A stretch of DNA of 64,000 nt from CAWCAW01 sp963714125 (GTDB lineage: Bacteria; Actinomycetota; Acidimicrobiia; Acidimicrobiales; UBA8190). Shown piece after piece: positions 53,401 through 61,581 of the stretch. The notes beneath the pieces are model-generated. The model made no database searches and had not been told where the DNA came from. It saw only the letters and a list, made by a program, of their open reading frames with translations. Positions within the stretch are counted from its first letter, which is position 1. Each line of letters starts with the position of its first letter. A program made the position numbers and the translations under genes. The stretch lies in assembly GCA_963714125.1 (NCBI GenBank), contig OY970234.1:3348001-3412000 (forward strand). The letters run 5' to 3'.

Positions 53401-54030
53401 TCAGCGAGAACGTGATGGCAGCGATGGCATGGCAGGTGAGCGTGTGAGCGCCGCCCCCGGCGGTAGGCGACCAACATGAGGCTTGGCAAAGCCTCGGCGC
53501 GCCGTGCTCACGGCATATGCCAGTCGTATGACGAGTGCACCCAACACGCCGAGGATGCACAAAATGGTCAGCGCGAGCACCCAAGGCGTGCTCATGTCCG
53601 TGCCGATGGCGACGCTGTGGGCAACGGCAACCGGCCAACTCGCATAGGCGAGCCAGTGCACGCCACGCCATATGCGCGCCGGGATGCGGTGGCGGAGAAC
53701 GCTCGTCACGAGCACCGCTGCCATGAGATCGAGACTGATCGTGCCCACGCCCACCCAAAGGCGCTTGTAGTGCGAGGCGAAGGGGACCACGACCGCGGCC
53801 CAGCCGATATGGACGTAGGTGTCCATGACACTCGTAAGGACGTGGCCAACCAGGAACACCACGGCCAGGAGCGACACTCGGCGATGAAAATCCTGCTGCG
53901 CGAACCCGGGCCACCGCTCGGTGGAGAACCGGGTGGAAGTGAGCATGCCGGCAATGGTGGTGCCGCTGAGCAAGATCAGCGCCACCAAGCCCGTGGCCCG
54001 CGTCGCGTACCAGAGGACCGGTGAGCTCAT
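53401..54030 (-). CDS. ferric-reductase-like (YedZ/Fre-type) transmembrane protein
   Basis: 209 residues from ATG 54030, which overlaps the apbE stop (ATGA). Six TM helices. Conserved His residues in DFHRRVSLLAVVFLVGHVLT and WRGVHWLAYASWPVAVAHSV are placed as bis-heme ligands in the ferric reductase domain. It probably moves electrons across the membrane from the cytosolic NuoF-like/ferredoxin partners. A basic C-terminal tail follows the last helix. Confidence 0.85.
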   Translation of the reverse strand: MSSPVLWYATRATGLVALILLSGTTIAGMLTSTRFSTERWPGFAQQDFHRRVSLLAVVFLVGHVLTSVMDTYVHIGWAAVVVPFASHYKRLWVGVGTISLDLMAAVLVTSVLRHRIPARIWRGVHWLAYASWPVAVAHSVAIGTDMSTPWVLALTILCILGVLGALVIRLAYAVSTARRGFAKPHVGRLPPGAALTRSPAMPSLPSRSR

Positions 54031-54995
54031 CGACTTTGCAGTTCTCGGGCGACGGTAACGGGCACGGCGCCCTGGTCTGCGGGCCACCCGTTCAGCGCGA
54101 TGACTTCGCCGTCGTAACGCACCAGACGGACTGGGTGGCCACGGTCCACGAGCGGCGCCACCGCCCGTGCGCCCCACACCACGGCGGCCGTGGACAGGGC
54201 ATTGGCTTGCACGCACGTGGGAGCGGCCACCGAGACCAGGTCCCAGTAACGAGGAACGCAATCTCCGGTACGCGGATCGAGGATGTGATGGCGCCGACAT
54301 CCGCCGCGAGTCCAGGTGCGAACACCAGGGCTCGAGCTGGCCAAGGCACCGTGGAGGGTGATGACCTGATCGACGTCGTCGGTGGGCACTGACGAGTCCC
54401 TGGCAATTCCGACCGACCATCCGGGTGTCGGAGGTAGTCCGGCGGTAGCGATGTCACCGCCGATACTCACCAACACACCGACTCCCGACCGCGCCGCGAT
54501 CAGGGAAGCGGCTCGGTCGGCGGCCCACGCTTTTGCACTCGAACCCACATCGATGCGCACTGCCGGTGGAATGCAGACGGTGCGGCGCATGGCGTCGAAC
54601 TCGATGGTCTCCCATCCGGGGGCGGGAACCGGGGCGCCCATCACGGGTTGGTCGTCACTACACATCAGCGGGAAGTCCCGGTCGTAGCCGAGAGCGTCCA
54701 TTGCCGATCCGACCGTGGGGTCGACTGCTCCCCCGGTCTCGGCGGCAACGGCACATGCCACCTGGACCACCTCGAAGAGCAGATCACTGACTTCAACCGG
54801 CGAGCCGGCGGACCGGTAGAGCGCGTGGATCTCGGAATCGGGACGGAAGCGGCTACAGGCTTCGTCCAGCATCCGCAGCTCGTCGGCCAGCAGCGCTTCG
54901 GCCAGCCCGGCCGCGCCCGGCTCGGTGACCGCCACGATGGCCGTCGTACCGATGGCAGAGAAGCTGCGGGTCGTGACAGCAGGTGCCACCGTCAA
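54027..54995 (-). CDS. apbE: FAD:protein FMN transferase ApbE
   Basis: 322 residues. Family motifs: LDEACSRFRPDSEIHALYRS, GGAVDPTVGSAMDALGYDRD, RIDVGSSAKAWAADRAASLI, VLVSIGGDIATAG and HHILDPRTGDC (metal/flavin site). It attaches FMN covalently to a Thr or Ser of a target protein. No signal peptide is seen. Overlaps its neighbours by 4 bp on both sides. No typical FMN-binding acceptor domain is encoded in the operon or window. Confidence 0.92.
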   Translation of the reverse strand: MTVAPAVTTRSFSAIGTTAIVAVTEPGAAGLAEALLADELRMLDEACSRFRPDSEIHALYRSAGSPVEVSDLLFEVVQVACAVAAETGGAVDPTVGSAMDALGYDRDFPLMCSDDQPVMGAPVPAPGWETIEFDAMRRTVCIPPAVRIDVGSSAKAWAADRAASLIAARSGVGVLVSIGGDIATAGLPPTPGWSVGIARDSSVPTDDVDQVITLHGALASSSPGVRTWTRGGCRRHHILDPRTGDCVPRYWDLVSVAAPTCVQANALSTAAVVWGARAVAPLVDRGHPVRLVRYDGEVIALNGWPADQGAVPVTVARELQSR

Positions 54996-55402
54996 CGCCC
55001 CGAACCACCGGAAACAACGGTGGCGCTTCCTGCCGATGACGACACCGAGCTCGTCGATCCTGAGCTGCTCAAGGCGGGAGCCGTCGTCGTGGTGGTGTCA
55101 TCCGCCGATTCTCCCGACCCAGATCCACTCCCCGCCGCCGACGTCGTCGACGTAGTGGCCCGTGAGCCGGAGCTGCTGGTTCTCGCAACCGCCGTCGTCG
55201 CCGTGGTCGCCGCCGTAGCAGTCGAACTGCCGGCCGGGTGCTCGTGGGCCATGAAGACTCCAAACACAACGGCAAGCCCCGTGGCGAGGACTCCGAGGGA
55301 GCGACCAAATCCTCTGGCCCTGGTCAGACCGGCTCGACGACGACGCTGGCCTGGCGTGTCGACCACGTCGGTGGCGACCGGATGGGTGGGGGGATGGGCC
55401 AT
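54992..55402 (-). CDS. small single-TM protein with Ser/Thr-rich tail, first gene of the redox operon
   Basis: 136 residues from ATG 55402, chosen because longer frames run into the divergent SecE-like gene. Basic N-terminus, TM helix SLGVLATGLAVVFGVFMAHE, then 75 residues almost wholly Ser, Thr, Ala, Gly and a few Asp. The tail SSAGSATVVSGGSG contains SGS/SAGSAT pieces loosely like flavinylation sites, but no folded FMN-bind domain is present. Overlaps apbE by 4 bp. Confidence 0.65.
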   Translation of the reverse strand: MAHPPTHPVATDVVDTPGQRRRRAGLTRARGFGRSLGVLATGLAVVFGVFMAHEHPAGSSTATAATTATTAVARTSSSGSRATTSTTSAAGSGSGSGESADDTTTTTAPALSSSGSTSSVSSSAGSATVVSGGSGR

Positions 55403-55528
55403 GGATAAGAGCCAAACATGGCTCACTGGCAGAAAACGGAGGACAACATGTGGGCCCGCTGTGAATCGACGCCCGGTTCGAGGAAGCCGGGACGCACCCG
55501 TGGCTCCCCCACGCCTTCGTTGATGATC

Positions 55529-55534
55529 CATAAT
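55529..55534 (+). promoter_or_regulatory. -10 box CATAAT of the SecE-like gene
   Basis: Five of six matches to TATAAT, 7 nt before GTG 55542, implying a leaderless mRNA. Confidence 0.45.
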
Positions 55535-55541
55535 TCCGACA

Positions 55542-55850
55542 GTGGAGCTACTCCCCGCAGGCGTGCGCCCTCCTCCCCGACCGCCGCTGCCGCCGGCGCC
55601 ACCGACCACAGCCTGGCCCGGGGGTATCCCGAACCCTCGTCGGCGCCCACCGCAGGGGCCGGCGCGGCAAAAGACCTTCGTCGAAGTCTTGCAAGGGGTG
55701 TTGTTCGAACTGAAGCAGGTGACTTGGCCGCTGCGGACCCAAACGCTCCGGGCTTCGACGGCGGTAGCCGTGACGATGATCGTGATTTCGGGCGGTGTGG
55801 CTGCCAGCGGCTTCGGTTTCGAGCGGGCACTTTCTCACGTCATTACCTGA
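55542..55850 (+). CDS. secE: SecE-like preprotein translocase subunit
   Basis: 102 residues from GTG 55542, supported by the -10 box. A Pro/Arg-rich N-terminus leads to the SecE signature FVEVLQGVLFELKQVTWPLR (amphipathic helix with the conserved TWP) and one TM helix ASTAVAVTMIVISGGVAASG. SecE holds the SecY channel together. Usually secE is followed by nusG; here it is not, so it may be a second, orphan copy or simply relocated. Confidence 0.75.
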   Translation: MELLPAGVRPPPRPPLPPAPPTTAWPGGIPNPRRRPPQGPARQKTFVEVLQGVLFELKQVTWPLRTQTLRASTAVAVTMIVISGGVAASGFGFERALSHVIT

Positions 55851-55943
55851 CGTGAGGCTGTCGAGCGCTCCACGTCGACTCCGGACGTGCTTCGCGCTCC
55901 GACCAGAACCGAGCGCACCGCGTCACACGCACGAGCGGACATA

Positions 55944-57587
55944 TCAGCCGGTTGGTTGGGCCCCACTCTCGGTCGTCGCCGACTCTTCGGCCATCGGTGT
56001 GCCGCCCACTGTCTCTTCTGTCGCAGTCTGATCGACTTTCACGAGCGGAGTGGCGGCGGACGCGTGGGCGGCGGCGTCCTGCGTCCGGCGCTTTCGAGCG
56101 AAGTGTTCCCGGAAAAGCACAGACGCGCCCGCGAACAGGGCGAAGAGGACGATGGTGAGGATCAGTGGTGTGTGGGACGGTCCCGACGAGGTCGAGTGTG
56201 GTCGTAAGAGCACCTGCACCAATACGAACAGCGTCACCACGAACGTGGCCGCCCAGGCACTGACACGCCAGGCCTTGAGTTTCTCGCCGGGGAGGAATCG
56301 CAGGGGGAACAGCGAGATGACCGTACCCACCAGGCTGGAGACAAACAGCGACGCCAAGAAGTCGTCCAGGAGGACCAGACCGAAGAAACTGCCGGGTTTG
56401 GTGGCGTCGTGGGTGATCGCCGCCCACGCCATCCAAGCGACGACGGCCAGGGCGACGCGGAACCACGCGCCCAGGGCGACGAGGTGACCTTCCTCATTCT
56501 TCGTGAGGGGGCGGGCGAAGGTGACTCCGCAGATGATGCCGTAGAGGTATCCCGGGGCGAAACCGCTGGCCCTGGAGATGACCACGCACACAACGGCGAT
56601 GACCAGGCCGGCGGGGAGAGCGTCCAACGTGAAAGGGACCTTGCCGTGATGTCGGGCCCGGTGATAGCCGACCGTGATGAGACCTGAGAAGAGCAGTCCT
56701 GTCACCATGGCGATGAGGATTCCGACAAAGACCAGCACGCTACGGGCGTTGGCTCCAAAGCTCGGATCGAGGAACGAACCGAGAAGTGCGCCGACGATGA
56801 TCACGGTAACGACCAGCTTGGTCGGCCGAGCCGTCGCCTCGGCTCCTGCCGGTGGCGAATGCCCCAGGGCTTTGGCGTCGCCGGCCGCCTCCTTGGCCAT
56901 AAGGGCCTTGAACCATCGCCTCAGACCGGGCGGGAAGATCGCCGACAGCCACTTCCTCCAGGTGCCGACGATGTAGTCGTAGTTCTCCTCAAACGTCGAA
57001 TTGAAGAGGTTCGACGGAAAGGTGAGGAACAGAGCCATGCCCAACGTGATCGCCGCGTCGATCACGTCCGACTTGACGGACTTAAACGCCGCCGCGGGGG
57101 TGGGCAGTGCCGCGATGGAGCTGACTTGTGGATTGACCGTGGCGACCGCCGACGCGAGCCCGGGGCCGCAGTGTTGCAACGATGCCTCGGTGGCGGTGGG
57201 GTCCTGTGAGCCGATCCACGGTCCCGAGCCGTTTTGGGCCACCAGGAAACCGCTCCAGCACGGGTAGCCGTGGAAGGAACCGATCGATCCCGTGATGCTG
57301 AAGTGGTAGTCGCCGGTGGTGTGCAGCGAGAACGACGAACCTGTCACCGTCCCAACGATGGGGCCATTGGAGTCGGTCCCCGAGAAGTCGCCCGTGCTGG
57401 CGCCATAACGACTGACCGTGGTGGCGTGCTGGTAGACCCCACCACACCCTGACGTGCAGGTGAACCACGACGTCCAGGTCCCGACGAGCGTCGTCGATGC
57501 GGGGGCCGCTCCCGCCGCCGATGCTGCCAATAGCACCGCTAGGACCACGCCCAAACCACCCAGCCACCACCGCCGTCGACCCGCCAC
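55944..57587 (-). CDS. exported-domain / polytopic membrane protein, unknown function
   Basis: 547 residues. Signal peptide (LGVVLAVLLAASAAGAAPAS), an outer beta domain of about 130 residues with cysteines (FTCTSGCGGVYQ; HGYPCWSG; LQHCGPG), then about nine TM helices. A conserved-looking core is VISRASGFAPGYLYGIICG, an Arg-Gly-rich intramembrane motif. The C-terminal 50 residues are polar and cytosolic. I recognise no family; actinobacterial homologs with the same plan are likely. Ends near the SecE-like gene (convergent). Confidence 0.72.
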   Translation of the reverse strand: MAGRRRWWLGGLGVVLAVLLAASAAGAAPASTTLVGTWTSWFTCTSGCGGVYQHATTVSRYGASTGDFSGTDSNGPIVGTVTGSSFSLHTTGDYHFSITGSIGSFHGYPCWSGFLVAQNGSGPWIGSQDPTATEASLQHCGPGLASAVATVNPQVSSIAALPTPAAAFKSVKSDVIDAAITLGMALFLTFPSNLFNSTFEENYDYIVGTWRKWLSAIFPPGLRRWFKALMAKEAAGDAKALGHSPPAGAEATARPTKLVVTVIIVGALLGSFLDPSFGANARSVLVFVGILIAMVTGLLFSGLITVGYHRARHHGKVPFTLDALPAGLVIAVVCVVISRASGFAPGYLYGIICGVTFARPLTKNEEGHLVALGAWFRVALAVVAWMAWAAITHDATKPGSFFGLVLLDDFLASLFVSSLVGTVISLFPLRFLPGEKLKAWRVSAWAATFVVTLFVLVQVLLRPHSTSSGPSHTPLILTIVLFALFAGASVLFREHFARKRRTQDAAAHASAATPLVKVDQTATEETVGGTPMAEESATTESGAQPTG

Positions 57588-57721
57588 GGGGTGCCCCCCT
57601 CGCCGCCGGACGCGCCTGTCGGCACGTCGCCCCCGCTCAATACTGCCGCAGAGCGGCAGGAATTGGCTATGCCCTTACCACGCCAGCTAGCTGGCGACTA
57701 CCGAGGCATTGCGCCGGTGAT

Positions 57722-57796
57722 TGGCTCGGGGGGGAGGACTCGAACCCCCAATAACAGGGCCAGAACCTGCCGTGTTGCCGATTACACCACCCCCGA
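57722..57796 (-). tRNA. tRNA-Gln (anticodon CTG)
   Basis: 75 nt with encoded CCA (57724-57722), 5' end at 57796. Acceptor TCGGGGG pairs with CCCCCGA; D arm GTGTAATCGGCAACAC; anticodon loop TTCTGGC in stem GCAGG/CCTGT; T arm GGGGGTTCGAGTCCTCC. Lies 29 bp from the end of ydcF and in the same orientation as gltX. Confidence 0.93.
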
Positions 57797-57825
57797 ATGG
57801 GTGAATTGCCACGCTAGCCGATACG

Positions 57826-58503
57826 TCAGGCCTGCCATGAGACTCGAGTCCCCTTTCCCACCGGAGCACGGTCGCCGAGCTCGTGCAGGGGGGCGTACCC
57901 GATCACCCGACCCAACGCCACGCCCACTGTCTCTTTGGCGAAGTACGGCAGTTTTGCCCATCCCTTTATGGGCGACTTGGTGGCGGGCACCGGGGACGCC
58001 ACCAAGCCCACATCGGTGGCGATGGCCAGGCTGCGGGCCTCGTGAAAGCCATCGGTGGCGAGCAGCACGTTGTCCAGCCCCCGCCGGCGCAGCGTTCTCG
58101 CTCCGTCGGACAGCTCCTGCCACGAATCGGTGCCGCCCACTTCGACGATGTCAGAGGCGGGAACGCCGCGGGCTATCAGCCAGGCCGCACTGGCTTCGGC
58201 TTCGGTGTAGTGGTCCCCGGGCTCTTTGTACCCGGTGACCACAATCACCGGAGCCAGTCCCCGCCGCCACAGCGCGGCGGCATCTTCGAGGCGAGCGGCG
58301 AGATCAGGCGAAGGCACCCCGTTGTATTGCGCCGCTCCCATCACCACCACGGCCTGGGCCTGACGGGCCTCAGAGCGCCGCGCCGTCAACCAGACCTGCA
58401 CGGCGGTGACAGCCAGGTACGCCACCAGCAAGACGGCGCTGAGGACGAGGATGCGCCACAGCACCCGCCATACATAGCTCGCCGACAGCGTCTTGAGACT
58501 CAC
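57826..58503 (-). CDS. YdcF/SanA-family (DUF218) membrane-anchored protein
   Basis: 225 residues. One N-terminal TM helix (ILVLSAVLLVAYLAVTAVQV), then the DUF218 domain: AVVVMGAAQYNGVPSPDLAARL, VIVVTGYKEPGDHYTEAEA, VEVGGTDSWQELSDGARTL, VLLATDGFHEARSLAIA. Family members affect envelope integrity; some bind SAM, but the reaction is unknown. Starts 26 bp after gltX, probably the same operon. Confidence 0.88.
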   Translation of the reverse strand: MSLKTLSASYVWRVLWRILVLSAVLLVAYLAVTAVQVWLTARRSEARQAQAVVVMGAAQYNGVPSPDLAARLEDAAALWRRGLAPVIVVTGYKEPGDHYTEAEASAAWLIARGVPASDIVEVGGTDSWQELSDGARTLRRRGLDNVLLATDGFHEARSLAIATDVGLVASPVPATKSPIKGWAKLPYFAKETVGVALGRVIGYAPLHELGDRAPVGKGTRVSWQA

Positions 58504-58529
58504 GGCGGCAACTCGTCAACAGTCCTGCG

Positions 58530-59966
58530 TCACGCCGACGGCGAAAGCCGTCCTCGGGCCGCCGCCAGACGAGCGAGCACCGCCTCTCGCCCCAGTACCG
58601 TCATCGACTCGAACAGCGGTGGCCCCACTCGGCGACCCGTAATCGCCATGCGAATGGGGGTTTGAGTCTTGGCCAACTTGCGTCCGACCCTTTCGGACAG
58701 CGCGGCGGTGACGGCGTGGAGCTCCTCGGCGTTCCAGGCGCAGCTCGCGTACGCATCGGCGGCCGCACTCAAGATGGCGTCGGAGGATTCGTCGCCTTGC
58801 ACGGCCTTGAAGGCGGCGTCGTCGATGAGTGGTTCCTCGAGGAAAAGGAAGTCGACCATGGGGACCACCTCGCTGAGCACCGTCACCCGTTCTTGGACCA
58901 GGGGCGCCATAGTCCGAAAGACGTTCTCGTCGAAGCGTTCGGGCGGCCACGGTGTGGTCGGCGCGTGCGTCCACGGCACACAGGCGTCCACGAAATCCTC
59001 AGGCGTCATGGCCCGGATGTACTCGCCGTTGATGTGACGAAGCTTGGCCACATCGAAGAACGCCGGGGCGTGGTTGACGTCTTTCAAGTCGAAGGACTCG
59101 ATGAGCCGGACCAGAGGCATGATCTCGTTGCCGTCGGGCGGGCTCCAGCCCAGCAGGGCCAGGTAGTTGCGCATGGCGTCGGCGAGGTATCCCTCGTCCC
59201 GATACGACTCCACTGCCACCGGGTCACGGCGCTTGGAAAGCTTCTGGCGCTTGTCGTTGACGAGCAAGGGAAGGTGGGCGAAGGCGGGCACCACGGCGCC
59301 GGGCACGTCCAACGCCTCCCAGAGCAACAGCCCCTTGGGGGTGGACGGCAACAAGTCTTCGCCCCTGATGACGTGGCTGATGGCCATGTCGATGTCATCG
59401 ACGACATTGGCCAAGATGAACAACGGAGCGCCGCTGGATTTCACCACCACGAAGTCCTCGAGCGAGCTGACCTGAAAGACGACATCCCCACGGATGATGT
59501 CGTGGACCACCACGTCGCCCTCGTCAGGAACCCGGAACCGTAACGCTCCTTCACTACGGCCCAGCCCGCGGTCGCGGCAATAGCCGTCGTAGCCGGGCAC
59601 AGCATTGTCTTTCGTGCGGGCATCGATCTCTGGACGTGTGCAGGTGCACGCATACAGCCGGCCCGACTCCCAGAGCTTGTCGATGGCCCAGGCGTAGCGA
59701 TCGGTACGCGCCGATTGGCGAAACGGTCCTTCGTCGGGCTCCATCCCCAGCCAATCGAGGGAGGAAAGGATGCCGTCGACCCACTCCTCGCGGTTGCGCT
59801 CGGTGTCGGTGTCCTCGATGCGCAGGATGAAGATGCCCCCGCGCTGGCGGGCGAAGAGCCAGTTGAACAGGGCGGCCCGAGCGCTGCCGACGTGGAGATA
59901 TCCGGTGGGCGAGGGTGCGAAGCGGACCCGGGGCGTCTCGCCCCCGGCGCCTCCGCCGTCGTTCAC
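58530..59966 (-). CDS. gltX: glutamyl-tRNA synthetase
   Basis: 478 residues from GTG 59966. Class I synthetase: HIGH-type motif RFAPSPTGYLHVGSARAALF, RIEDTDTERNREE, the GEDLLPSTPKGLLLWEAL region and the KLSKRRDP (KMSKS) loop. Starts 5 bp after the ferredoxin gene. In bacteria lacking GlnRS the enzyme also charges tRNA-Gln for GatCAB; whether it does so here cannot be read from sequence, but a tRNA-Gln gene lies just downstream of ydcF. Confidence 0.96.
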   Translation of the reverse strand: MNDGGGAGGETPRVRFAPSPTGYLHVGSARAALFNWLFARQRGGIFILRIEDTDTERNREEWVDGILSSLDWLGMEPDEGPFRQSARTDRYAWAIDKLWESGRLYACTCTRPEIDARTKDNAVPGYDGYCRDRGLGRSEGALRFRVPDEGDVVVHDIIRGDVVFQVSSLEDFVVVKSSGAPLFILANVVDDIDMAISHVIRGEDLLPSTPKGLLLWEALDVPGAVVPAFAHLPLLVNDKRQKLSKRRDPVAVESYRDEGYLADAMRNYLALLGWSPPDGNEIMPLVRLIESFDLKDVNHAPAFFDVAKLRHINGEYIRAMTPEDFVDACVPWTHAPTTPWPPERFDENVFRTMAPLVQERVTVLSEVVPMVDFLFLEEPLIDDAAFKAVQGDESSDAILSAAADAYASCAWNAEELHAVTAALSERVGRKLAKTQTPIRMAITGRRVGPPLFESMTVLGREAVLARLAAARGRLSPSA

Positions 59967-59971
59967 TGCCG

Positions 59972-60169
59972 CTACTCGTCCTCGACGAGGGTGATGGCCC
60001 CGGTGGGGCAGTTGTTGGCGGCCATGCGCACCTTGTCGCGCAGCTCCTCGGGCGGGTTCTCCTGCAGCACATAGAGAAACCCGTCGTCACGCACCTCGAA
60101 GACCTCGGGGGCGATTCCCATGCACACCGCGTTGGACGCGCACACGTCGTAGTCGATGACCACCTTCAT
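59972..60169 (-). CDS. three-cysteine ferredoxin upstream of gltX
   Basis: 65 residues from ATG 60169. VIDYDVCASNAVCMGIAPEV and NNCPTGAI give the CxxxxxC...CP pattern of [3Fe-4S]-type ferredoxins, often redox partners of cytochromes P450 in actinobacteria. No P450 is near. Same family as the ferredoxin at 51919. Confidence 0.9.
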   Translation of the reverse strand: MKVVIDYDVCASNAVCMGIAPEVFEVRDDGFLYVLQENPPEELRDKVRMAANNCPTGAITLVEDE

Positions 60170-60207
60170 GGGCGGCAGTGTAGCGGCGGATGGGGGTCCG
60201 CCTGGGG

Positions 60208-61581
60208 CTACGCGGCCGTCCGGGAGACCACTTGCTTGAGCCGCACCCGCGCCCCGGTGCGGAGAATGGCCCGCCGGTAGATCCCGGTGGCCACCCTGGC
60301 CATGCCGTAGGTGCCGGCCAGGCTCAGTATCACGGCAATGGCGAACTCCCACCACTTCGCCTGCCCCAGGCCCACCAGCACGGGCATGGCGAAAGGAGCC
60401 GTCGGTGGCAGGTAGGCGAGGACGTCGAAGAATGGCGAGGCGTTGCCGGTGGTGGCGGCGATGAGCGAGGTGACGTAGCCGAGAATGATGGGCAGGCTGA
60501 GCGGGAAGCTCAAACTTTGGAGTTGGTCCTGGCGCTCGGCCAGGGACCCGGCCGCCGCGTAGGCCCAGCAGTAGAAGGCGTAGCCGAGGACCAACCACAC
60601 CAGCGAGCTGACCAACTCGAGCGGTGCGGTGCCGTGCAGGATGTCCGATCCCACCGCTTTGGCCAGGATGAGGGCAAAGCCCAAGATCGCCGCGGCCTGG
60701 GCGAAGGCCACCAAGCCGATCCCGAGCACCTTTCCAGTCAGCAGCTGGACGGGACGCACGGTAGCGAGGAGCACTTCGACGACACGGCTGGACTTCTCTT
60801 CGGCCACTCCCATCAACGTCCACGCGCTGTACTGCTGAAGCAAGATGAACAGGACGATGACGCCGATGATGGAGGTGCCGTGGACAGCCCCCTTGGACGA
60901 AGGCTGCAGGCTCGTCACCGGCACGGAAGCCGGATGAGCCAACCCCTGCGCCTGGGCGGCACTCAGATGGGCGGCCGCGAAGGCGTTGGCGGTGCTGAGG
61001 ACGTTCGCCACGGCCCGCACGAACTCAGCGTCGGTCGAGCTGTCGTCGGGTGCGATGGCCTTGTCCACGATGAGGCGCGCCGCGTCCACGACCACGACAT
61101 CCACATCTCCGCCGCGTAGGGCGCGCTCAGCGGAAACCACGTCGGCTTCGTTGACGACGTGCACCGCGGCCCCCACCGACGGCCCTGTCGCCACCATGGC
61201 GGCCTGAACATCTCCGGCCAACGTGCCCACCACCCCGACCTTTTCGACAGTCGCCTTTGTCGAGCGCACCGCCGGGATCACGATGGCGGCCCCCACCGCC
61301 AACAAGATGACGGCCGTACTGACCTTGAAGATCCGGCCTCGCATCCGTTCTCGCACCTCGCGAGCCGCGACCAGCCCGATATCGCCGCCGAAGACGCCGA
61401 ACACGCCGAAGCCGCCGAAAGAACGGCCGCCTCCACTCCCCGCCACCGAACCGGCACCATCCGTCTCCGCCGCCTTCGAACGAGCCCGGCGGCGGCGATA
61501 GACCCAGACCCGCAGCGACACCACGACCAATGCCAGGGCGACGTAGCCGGCCGTTTTTTCGCCGGGTGGCAATCCACTCAT
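60208..61581 (-). CDS. ABC-2-type transporter permease (NatB-like)
   Basis: 457 residues. TM helix near the N-terminus, a large outer domain (about 110-270: STKATVEKVGVVGTLAGDVQ, VVVVDAARLIVDKAIAPDD), then five to six TM helices (TSIIGVIVLFILLQQYSAWT; AQAAAILGFALILAKAV; LGYAFYCWAYAAAGSLAERQ). VAEEKSSRVVEVLLATVRP is the conserved ABC-2 exporter motif. Overlaps the ATPase gene by 4 bp. Substrate unknown; Na+ or drug export is typical of the family. Confidence 0.88.
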   Translation of the reverse strand: MSGLPPGEKTAGYVALALVVVSLRVWVYRRRRARSKAAETDGAGSVAGSGGGRSFGGFGVFGVFGGDIGLVAAREVRERMRGRIFKVSTAVILLAVGAAIVIPAVRSTKATVEKVGVVGTLAGDVQAAMVATGPSVGAAVHVVNEADVVSAERALRGGDVDVVVVDAARLIVDKAIAPDDSSTDAEFVRAVANVLSTANAFAAAHLSAAQAQGLAHPASVPVTSLQPSSKGAVHGTSIIGVIVLFILLQQYSAWTLMGVAEEKSSRVVEVLLATVRPVQLLTGKVLGIGLVAFAQAAAILGFALILAKAVGSDILHGTAPLELVSSLVWLVLGYAFYCWAYAAAGSLAERQDQLQSLSFPLSLPIILGYVTSLIAATTGNASPFFDVLAYLPPTAPFAMPVLVGLGQAKWWEFAIAVILSLAGTYGMARVATGIYRRAILRTGARVRLKQVVSRTAA

